32,229 nucleotides of DNA from Bacteroides faecichinchillae JCM 17102 (GTDB lineage: Bacteria; Bacteroidota; Bacteroidia; Bacteroidales; Bacteroidaceae). A program made the translations under genes and the position numbers. The stretch is taken from contig NZ_BAKK01000046.1 in the NCBI RefSeq assembly GCF_000614145.1, positions 1 to 32,229 on the forward strand. The letters run 5' to 3'. The notes below the pieces were generated by a model. It made no database searches, was not told the DNA's origin, and saw only the letters and a list, made by a program, of their open reading frames with translations. Positions 24,600 to 32,229 of this stretch are shown piece after piece (position 1 is the first letter of the stretch; the number at the start of each line of letters is the position of its first letter).

Positions 24600-25185
24600 A
24601 TGAGAAAAGAAAGAAAATTAAGAAGGTTGGATTTTGATTTGATACAGGCTGAAATGTCAGTTATTGATGGAGAACTTTTAAGAAGTATTGTCGGAGGATA
24701 TAAGAACGACTGCTTTTGGAGATGTATCGCATATTTAGACAGTGGTGGCTGTTCTTACTCTGAATCAGACGCTGCAAAATATGCTGACAGTTATTATATA
24801 TTATACCGGTGTAGGAATAACAACGGACAAAATCGAAGAATACATTAGCTACAACTATAGTGGTAGCACAGCACATAAACTTGTAGAGTACGACACTAGT
24901 ATGGCTGGACAGGGGCAAGTCGGAAATTTAACACATACTGTAGTGTTTCAAGGTGAAAGATTTAATAGTAATGGCGAGAAAGTAACCCGATTTTTTGATC
25001 CACAAACAGGAGAAACGCTTGAGATTCCATCTAAATCTGTAATAAACACCTTTAATATTGGTACCAAAATCAGCAGTAGTGAAAATAGTGATTGGGAATA
25101 TGGTAGTAGTAGTGTTTATGGAAGTAGTGGCAATGGAAGCAGTAGTTATGGAAGTAGTGCCTATGGAAGCAGTTATTATGGCTAA
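24600..25185 (+). pseudogene. Double-glycine-leader protein with papain-fold-toxin-like domain, frameshifted
   Basis: The first frame (ATG at 24600) has a 33-residue leader ending in ELLRSIVGG, the cut site used by C39 exporters, then KNDCFWRCIAYLDSGG with Cys38 and Cys42. It drifts out of frame within the AT-rich run 24792-24806 and ends at 24848. The +1 frame then continues GVGITTDKIEEYI to a stop at 25183-25185, with LTHTVVFQGERF and RFFDPQTGE. A Cys near the start, then His in xHxVVV, then Asp in DPQTG is the layout of papain-fold polymorphic toxins. The C-terminus is a Tyr-Gly-Ser repeat tail. The shift is one extra base or two lost, opposite to the other frame breaks in the window. The family call is from motif memory. 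Confidence 0.6.
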
Positions 25186-25313
25186 ACAATATTCCTTATC
25201 ACTGTCGAAAAATTAACCATGATTACAAACATCTATATATGAAAGTTTATTATAAATATATCTCATTCGCATAACAATAATATTTTGTAAAAAACGAATA
25301 ATCAATTTCTATT

Positions 25314-26093
25314 ATGAATAATATAAGAATTTTATTTTTAGCAATTTGTGCTATTGCATGTTTACTTCCCACATACGGACAGAAAGACACAATAACAGCG
25401 GAAGGAATATTCCCGAAATACAACCACTTGGTTTATCGTCCGAAGGACCTATCAAAACACACAATAGAAATAGTAGAAGATGGAGAAATTAAGGAATCTT
25501 CCACTGATCCCAATATGGAACTGATAAGAGGAGAATTAGACAGAGCGACAAAAGCTATAGGGCTAATATATAAAAGACTCCCACAATATATTATATCTGA
25601 AACATTTGGTCTTGAATTTCCTCCGGTAAATCCCAAAGAGTTACATATGACAGCAAATAATGCAATAACTTCTCAATGGATACATGAAGATGGAGAGTGT
25701 ATACTATTCATCAAATGTCCCGGCATGAAGTCAAAGATAGATAAATCGATTACCAAACTACCAAAAGAACTTTTTTATTGGATAAAGCAAGCGTTAGGTA
25801 TGGGATCCTTCTTAATCTATCCGACAGAGGAGGAGATGGAAAAGATTAATAAGAAAATAACTTGTTGGTCGCCGAGAAAATCTAAAAAAGTTTTTAATGC
25901 ACAGTATGTGATTACCTCTCCAATTAAGAATGAAAAATCTATATATATGGATCTATACATGCATAAAATGGACTTGACAATGATAAAATGGGGCGAAAGA
26001 TTGACAGTCTCATTCTTGGTAACTAAAAAGGGAAATAAGAATATTAATAAATATATTAAAGATGTAGAAGAAGCTTTTTGGTTTGAAAATTGA
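25314..26093 (+). CDS. Secreted protein of unknown function, possible immunity partner
   Basis: A 259-residue protein with a Sec signal peptide (residues 1-22, ending LPTYGQ) and no lipobox, so periplasmic or secreted. The mature part has mixed alpha/beta character with many Lys, Ile and Tyr, and segments such as IISETFGLEFPPVNPKEL and KCPGMKSKIDKSI. I recognise no domain or catalytic motif. It is on the same strand, 128 bases after the toxin-like gene, and a hairpin terminator follows. A periplasmic partner that neutralises or receives the double-glycine protein would fit this position, but that is inference only. The frame is intact while both neighbours are broken. Confidence 0.6.
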   Translation: MNNIRILFLAICAIACLLPTYGQKDTITAEGIFPKYNHLVYRPKDLSKHTIEIVEDGEIKESSTDPNMELIRGELDRATKAIGLIYKRLPQYIISETFGLEFPPVNPKELHMTANNAITSQWIHEDGECILFIKCPGMKSKIDKSITKLPKELFYWIKQALGMGSFLIYPTEEEMEKINKKITCWSPRKSKKVFNAQYVITSPIKNEKSIYMDLYMHKMDLTMIKWGERLTVSFLVTKKGNKNINKYIKDVEEAFWFEN

Positions 26094-26169
26094 TTTAAAT
26101 ACCGTCGCTTGATAATTGGAATTGTGTTTGTTTCATTTTCTAATCTCAATAAATAGTAATTTGACATTT

Positions 26170-26222
26170 AATAAATCTCATCCCTTCCATTATTAAATTA
26201 AATGCAAAAGATGAGATTTATT
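26170..26222. terminator. Bidirectional hairpin between convergent genes
   Basis: AATAAATCTCATC (26170-26182) pairs perfectly with GATGAGATTTATT (26210-26222). The 27-base loop is long, but the position between the convergent ends at 26093 (+) and 26254 (-) fits a shared terminator. Confidence 0.6.
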
Positions 26223-26253
26223 ACTCAAAACCTGATTTCTTTCCAGACTTTAT

Positions 26254-28714
26254 TTAGTTTGCAATGGCTGTTATTACATAAAAATCTCCTTTTTTTGTTT
26301 CAAAACTACTAATGTAGTAATTGCCTTCCTTTACTTGAGTGGATACAACTCCTTCAATACTCACTGGAACTTGAGTCCTCAAAACACACTTATTCCCCAT
26401 ATTTGACTTAATCTTGGCCTGCTTCAATTGATGATCTTCCCAAACGATATCTACTTCAAAGTTCCCCCTGGCTTTCAAACCTGATACACTTCCTGAAGGC
26501 CAGGCACTTGGTAAAGCCGGTAACAGATGAAGTTCTTTCAAATGACTTTGAAGAAGCATTTCTATAAATCCCGCTGTTGCTCCAAAGTTTCCATCAATCT
26601 GGAAAGGTGGATGAGCGTCGAAGAAATTCGGATAAGTTCCCCCTACTCCACCGGCAGAAGGATCACAATAATGCATGATCTCACGAATCATTTTATAAGC
26701 ATGGTCACCGTCCAACAATCTGGCTGCAAAGTTAATCTTCCATCCCTTACTCCAACCTGTACCTTCATCACCACGCAGTTCAAAAGTTTTATCAGCAGCT
26801 TTTGCCAGTTCAGGAGTTATCAATGGAGAAATCTGACGTCCCGGATGCAAACCAAACAGGTGAGAAAGATGTCTATGACGAGGATCTGTCTCTTTATATT
26901 CTTTGCTCCATTCAAGTAATTGTCCCTGTGAACCAATCCGGTAAGGAAATAATTTATCTTTTTTTTCTTTCAACTGTTTACAGAATTTCTTATCCATATT
27001 CAAAATCTCCGAGCTTCAATCAAGTTCGTAAACAAATCACGGATAATCGCCATATCCATCGTTGTTGCCTCTGATACTGCATAGTATTTACCATCAATCC
27101 AGAATGAGTTTTCTGGTGAAGTAGATGGAGAAGTTATCAAATAACCGTCTTTCTCTACCAACCAATCAAAACAGAATAGAGCGGCTTCTTTCATTACCGG
27201 ATAAGCTTCGTCTCTCAAGTAATTCTTGTCACCGGTAAAACAATAATGTTCCCATAAATGCTGGCAAAGCCAATTACCTCCCATATACCAGTTCGCCCAA
27301 ACCGGATCGCCTTCACCACAATTACCTACCGGATTACTCAATCCCCAAATATCTGAATTATGGTGGGCCACCCATCCCCTCGCACGATAAAACTCATTTG
27401 CTGTTACTTTGCCTGTTTTCGACAGATTCTTGATCCAATCTATAAGTGGCTTGTGCATTTCGGACAGATTACCTGTTTCAGCCGGCCAATAATTCATTTC
27501 CGTATTTATATTAATCGTATAATTCGAACTCCAGGGCGGACGAAATTCTTTATTCCACAAACCTTGCAAATTAGCTGCCGATCCACCCGGACGCGAGGCG
27601 GAAATCAACAGATATCTTCCGTATTGAAAAAAGAGTTCCTCCAAGGCTGGGTCATAATTTCCATAAGAATAAAGTTTCAAGCGAAAATCCGAAGGGAGTT
27701 TCTCATTCACTTTATTATTTAATGTATCAGTCAGATGTAATGTAACGCGATTAAAAAAGCTGCTGAAGTCTGAGATATGTTTTCTTTTCAGTTCATCATA
27801 ATTTAGAGATACTGCATCATCCATTCTCCGTTGCGAAATCATCTTCTCATCTTTACCTTCTTTATCAGGATGTTTATCAAAACCATTGAAACTGGTTGCT
27901 GCTGATAATAACAAAGTCAATCGGTCGGCATTCCTCACATGGATACATTTTTCGTCTACTTGAAGAGTTCCTCCAACCGGCAAAGCCTTCAAAATAGTTT
28001 GAAAACGCATTCCTCCAAGCCCGTCGGTATCCACTTGTTCAATTGCCGGTTTCCCCGGCCTGTTGTGATAAACCGGATCAACGTGGGCAGCACTTGCCCA
28101 TTCATGTAAAGTTTATCATTATCTTTGGCCGTAATTGTGTTTTTGATAAGGCTACTCATAGCAATGTCGAATGTCAATTTGCCGGGCTTATTAGCAGTGA
28201 AACTTATCACCATGACACTATCCGGAGCCGAAGTGAATATTTCACGTGTATATTTCACTCCCCCCACAACAAATTCGGTAGTAGCAATGGCCTCATCCAA
28301 ACATAATTTTCTCACATAGCCGGACGGATTGACTCTACCGCCAAAACTTTGTTTAATGCGGATATCTCCTAAAGGGAGAAAACTTTGGGTGAAATATCCC
28401 TGCATTTTCTTACAAAGATTAGTGGCTTCCCGGTAATCTTCTTTTGCCAAAGCTTCCCGTATAGGTTTTAAATACTTGTATGCATCGGGGGTTACATTCT
28501 TTTTCTGTGGTCCACCCGACCACAAAGTCACCTCATTCAGTTGTATCAATTCATTTTCTATTCCTCCAAACACCATCGCGCCAATTTGTCCATTGCCTAA
28601 AGGCAGAGCTTCCACCCATTCTTTAGCCGGCTGTTCATACCACAAACTCAGATTTTTCTGAGCATTCAATGATAAAGTCATTAATGTTAATGCCAGTACA
28701 ATTAATCTTTTCAT
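26254..28714 (-). pseudogene. GH95 alpha-L-fucosidase/galactosidase, two frameshifts
   Basis: A secreted glycosidase of about 820 residues once restored, signal peptide ending LSLNAQ. N-terminal GH95 signature EALPLGNGQIGAMVFGG and LNEVTLWSGGP. The catalytic (alpha/alpha)6 domain has NINTEMNYWPAE, whose two Asn activate water in the family, the SPSTSPENSF segment, and FQIDGNFGATAG with the Asp of the active site. The frame breaks twice. Restoring one G at 28097-28099 gives MNGASAAHVDPVYHN; restoring one T near 27012 gives NLIEASEILNMDKK. All three pieces then join. Family members remove alpha-1,2-fucose or the related alpha-L-galactose; the substrate is not decided here. It is the second gene after GH78, 46 bases downstream, so the two probably act on one plant or host glycan. 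Confidence 0.85.
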
Positions 28715-28760
28715 TGCTTATCTGTTTTTCATTTATAAGAATAATACTTTATAAACCAGT

Positions 28761-31700
28761 CTACTTTTCTATTTTAAAAGAATAGTCACCGGATGAAAGA
28801 TCCAATATTACTTTACCATCTTCCACACCTACATACTCTACTCCTTTACTTTTCTTCAAAGATTTATTCCCCTCGGAAATTCTTTCTACAGAAACGGCAG
28901 GAAGATATAAACGTGCAATCGTATTGGCAGGAACTGTGCATTGATAAATCAATGCATCATCTTCTTTTTTCCAACTGCTATTAATGCGTCCATACATTGA
29001 ATCATAGTAACCTTTCGCATAAGTCATAGCCCCTGTCACATCTACTTCCGGTTTCAATATGAAATGCTTAAATCCGGGATATCTCTCATCACGTTGTATA
29101 CCTAACGAGTAATTGCACATCCATGCACCCACAGCACCAAAAGAATAATGATTAAAAGAATTCATGCTATTGTTGCCACCAAAACCATCAAGGCGCGTAT
29201 ATGAATTCAACCGTTCCCAAATAGTAGTAGCTCCTTGTTCAATAGGATAAAGCCAAGAGGGATAACTAGTTTGCTGTAACAACTTATATGCAACACCCGA
29301 ATATCCGTTTTCAGACAAAGCCATATTAATCCATGCTGTACCTATAAAACCTGTCATTAAAGAATAAGAAGGACATTCTTTTCCCTGATCAGTTTTATTG
29401 TCTCTGGTCACTGTTTGTACAAGATGTTCCACCAGTTTATCTTTCATTGTAGAATCAACCAGATTGAAAGCTAAAGGTAATACATACGATGTTTGGATAT
29501 CTACTAACTCACCTTTCTTCGGTCCATTGACCCCTGAAGCAATTGTTTTTCCCGTCTCCGGTTGAATATAGGTATGAGCAAAGAATTCCCTTCGTTCGGT
29601 AGCCAGTTTCTTGTACCATTCCGCATCATCTTTCCTATTCAATACTACAGCAATTTTATGCATCAAATCAAGATCATAAATAAAATAGGATTCCCATAGT
29701 AAAGTTTTATCATTCTTTCCATCTTCTAATCCTAACCAATCGCCTAAATTCCCCCACCATGCTTGTCCCTGAGTCAGTACTCCGGTAGTAGGATCTATAT
29801 ATTTTTCAAGGATATATTTTATGTAATGCTTCATTGCATCATAATGTTCGGACAACAATACACGATCATTATATTGCTGATAGGACTCCCATGCTACGGT
29901 AATACCGGCACTTCCCCAAAGTAGTCCGCCAAACCCTCCTCCAAGAGGTGCTATATCCGGGAAACGCCCGTCTGCATGTTGAGTTTGACGCATAGCAAAC
30001 ATATGACGACGTAAAAATTGAGGGAAAGAAGCCAGATAAGTAGCTGTACGCGAAAAGACAGAAATATCACCACTCCATCCAAGCCGTTCATTGCGTTGAG
30101 GGCAATCGGTAGGAACAGACATAAAATTAGCATAAGCTGACCACAAAATATTCTGCCATAATCGGTTTACTTTTGTATTCGAAGTTTCATAATTGGCTGT
30201 TAAACCATCGATAGAACTCAGTACCACTCCCTTTACAGATTCCAACGGAAGTGGCTTCTCAATACCTGTAATCTCCAAATAACGGTAGCCATGATAAGTA
30301 AAACGTGGAGAAATAGTTTCATTTCCTCCCTTCGTAACGTAAATATCTTGTGCCATAGCTCCACGAATATTTTCCAGCATTATCATGCCAATATTTCCTT
30401 GATATTCCGGAAGATCCGGATAGGTCACTTCTGCAAAACGTAAATATACTTTCGTTCCCGGTTGCATACCCGACAAATTGATTTGAGGAACCCCTGCCAT
30501 ATTTTGTCCCATATCATAAACAAAAACGCCTGGGCGGACCTCCTTCACAGAAATGGCAGTCAGTTCTTTGATGGCTTTTATCGTCTGTCCGAATTGCCCG
30601 GTGAGCCAAAAGTTTGAATAATCGTTGGCAGGTTCCCAACCATTGCTTCCACCAGTACTTACAATTCCGCCAAGTATAATCTCTTGAGCCGACTTCCATG
30701 CTGTTGCCTTGTATTCGGGAGTACTCCATCCCAATATTTGTTTTTCTTTCCGAGCATCATATATCTCACCTTGAAAGAAACTTCCATAACGTATAGGACC
30801 TTCACTGAAATATTGCCATTGGGAAGGATTAGTTACTACCACTTTCTCTGCTCCATCAGCATACGTAACTACGAGTTTAGCCAATAATGACTGACGATCA
30901 CCAAAGTAATTCCAAAGTTCTCCCAAGTATGTGCATCCTCCACTCCACCAGCCTTCACCCAGTAAAGCACCGATCACATTATCTCCTTCCTGAATACAAT
31001 CAGTCACATCATAAGTCTGGTATAAATGCATCTTATTATATTGTGTCATCCCCGGATTAAAATAATCATTTCCAATCCGAGATCCATTCATATATATTTC
31101 ATAAATGCCACGTGAAGTAACATAAAGACGTGCTTTCTTCACCTTTTGTTTCTCTGAAACAAACCGGGTACGGAGCATAGGCATGGAATTCCGGCTTGGA
31201 TCCAATGTCAGGAAAGAACCGGAACTTGTATCGAAGTTCAACACCCGAATAACATTGGAAGGGCGTTGGAAATGTCTGATCTTGATATTGGAAAAAGTTG
31301 CAATCTGTCCTTCCGGAAGGGAATAACCAATATCAGCAACCACCGGAAAAGTAATAAAATCACCACCTCGACCTATAGGATTAAGATTGACTTCTCCAAT
31401 GTTATTTTGGTCGCTATCAATAAATAGACGAGTGGTCCCATAATTAGAGGTTAATATGACAGTATGTTTCTCATATTTATTGTTTTCATTAATTAGAGAA
31501 GTAGGAATAATCAGACTTTTCAATGGTACTTCTTTACGATCGTCAGGATGATAGCCCACACGATAAACATTAATTTGTGCCTCTTTGCCCGAGATCAACG
31601 GAGCTATATCCAATTCCATCATTACGTATGATTCATCTTTGGCATTCTGTAAATGGTATATATTTTTAAACTTATTCATCAAACGATGATCGTTAGCCCC

Positions 31701-32229
31701 ATAAATAAAACCCGCACGTGTAGAACCTGATTGCCTATCAAGTTGTAGGTAAAGTCGAGACGGTATACAGGAAGATATTGTGAATGTAATGTTTGATCTT
31801 CGTCACCACCTCCAATCCATTTAGCGCCTCCCCATATCTTATCTGTATCATTTCTACTCATCAATCCGGTTTCAAACCAAGAAGAAGCTGACGCGTTTTT
31901 ACCTTTATTATCCCACACGCGAATTGTCCATATATAGCGAGTGACCGGTCTCAAAGATTGTCCTTCGTATTCAATGTTAAGTGACATATCACTCATCACT
32001 TTCCCAGAATTCCAGACTTGAGTTCCATGCTCATTTGTCACAGTAATCTGATAGGCAGTTTGCATATCTCCTCTACGATCGGAAGGAACTGCCATTTGCC
32101 AACTAAAACGTGGTTTTTCTACATCTATGCCTAATGGAGTCTCTGCATATTCAACACACAAATTCTTCAAATGGAAAGAAGATTTAGCAGCACAATATAA
32201 AACTGAGTATGCAACAAAACAAAAATAAA
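28761..32229 (-). pseudogene. GH78 alpha-L-rhamnosidase, frameshifted; 5' end off window
   Basis: A secreted rhamnosidase of over 1150 residues, entering from the right edge with part of a signal peptide (FCFVAYSVLYCAA). It begins LKNLCVEYAETPLGIDVEKP with PRFSW, the usual N-terminal beta domain. Next comes the Bac_rhamnosid_N segment (YEIYMNGSRIGNDYFNPGMT), a carbohydrate-binding beta domain, and the six-hairpin catalytic domain with DCPQRNERLGWSGD, which carries the acidic catalytic residues of GH78, and a C-terminal beta domain. The frame breaks near 31740: restoring one base gives YNLDRQSGSTRAGFIYG and joins both pieces. GH78 enzymes remove terminal alpha-L-rhamnose from pectin (rhamnogalacturonan) or glycosides. 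It is upstream of GH95 on the same strand, as in a polysaccharide utilisation operon. Confidence 0.87.

Noticed and set aside
24600..24848. Programmed frameshift in the double-glycine gene
   Set aside because: No slippery heptamer with a downstream structure is evident; the junction is an AT repeat prone to indels.
1..32229. CRISPR array, rRNA or tRNA genes
   Set aside because: No spaced direct repeats of CRISPR form, no rRNA-like sequence and no cloverleaf with a T-loop motif were seen on either strand.

Overview
The window is from a Bacteroides-like chromosome. The evidence is Bacteroidetes-type promoters (TTTG, about 20 bases, then TAnnTTTG), many short lipoproteins with signal peptides ending in Ser/Ala-Cys, a TonB-dependent receptor with a carboxypeptidase-regulatory-like N-terminal domain, GH78 and GH95 glycosidases, and a mobilizable element with Bacteroides-style tyrosine recombinases. 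Base composition is AT-rich except in the backbone of that element. Family calls come from recognised motifs, not database searches.

Layout. 1-1073 (-): tRNA 2-thiouridylase MnmA, running off the left edge. 1168-2454 (-): O-acetylhomoserine sulfhydrylase. 2618-4829 (+): an S41-type lipoprotein whose catalytic Ser and Lys both appear replaced, overlapping a frameshifted DUF4595-like lipoprotein. 5080-7622 (-): an unknown lipoprotein, a secreted esterase, and a DUF2007/zinc-ribbon protein cut by an in-frame stop. 7713-10906 (+): a TonB-dependent receptor and an M48 metalloprotease, each with one apparent single-base deletion. 11201-22324 (+): a CNNM/CBS/CorC membrane protein gene split by an insertion. 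22381-22857 (+): an NlpE-like lipoprotein. 22.9-26.1 kb: a gene-poor, decayed island with a GTAC-centred palindrome array, a remnant of a C39-peptidase exporter, a double-glycine-leader protein with papain-fold-toxin-like motifs, and a secreted protein of unknown role. 26254-32229 (-): GH95 and GH78 glycosidases, both frameshifted, apparently the end of a polysaccharide utilisation operon.

The insertion (about 11908-21740, 9.8 kb) looks like an integrative mobilizable element. It has two overlapping tyrosine recombinase genes at the left, an AT-rich cargo pair (outer-membrane-like protein plus a YfaP/DUF2135-type lipoprotein) behind a highly structured leader, then mobilization genes (membrane Mob protein, MOBP-like relaxase, MobC-like protein), a hairpin-rich candidate oriT, and two excisionase-type helix-turn-helix genes. 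A 5-base CGAAG repeat flanks it. Removing one copy plus the element restores an exact 1296-base reading frame. Near-identical ~40-base repeats lie just inside both ends, and two copies of a palindrome lie between the helix-turn-helix operon and the right end. These are likely recombination and regulatory sites.

Six frame breaks in five host genes (4.6, 8.5, 10.75, 27.0, 28.1 and 31.7 kb) are each explained by one missing base, often in a short homopolymer, and none is found in the element. Assembly or read error should be excluded before these genes are called dead. The stop at 7260, the decayed C39 fragment and the split CNNM gene are a different kind of damage and look biological.
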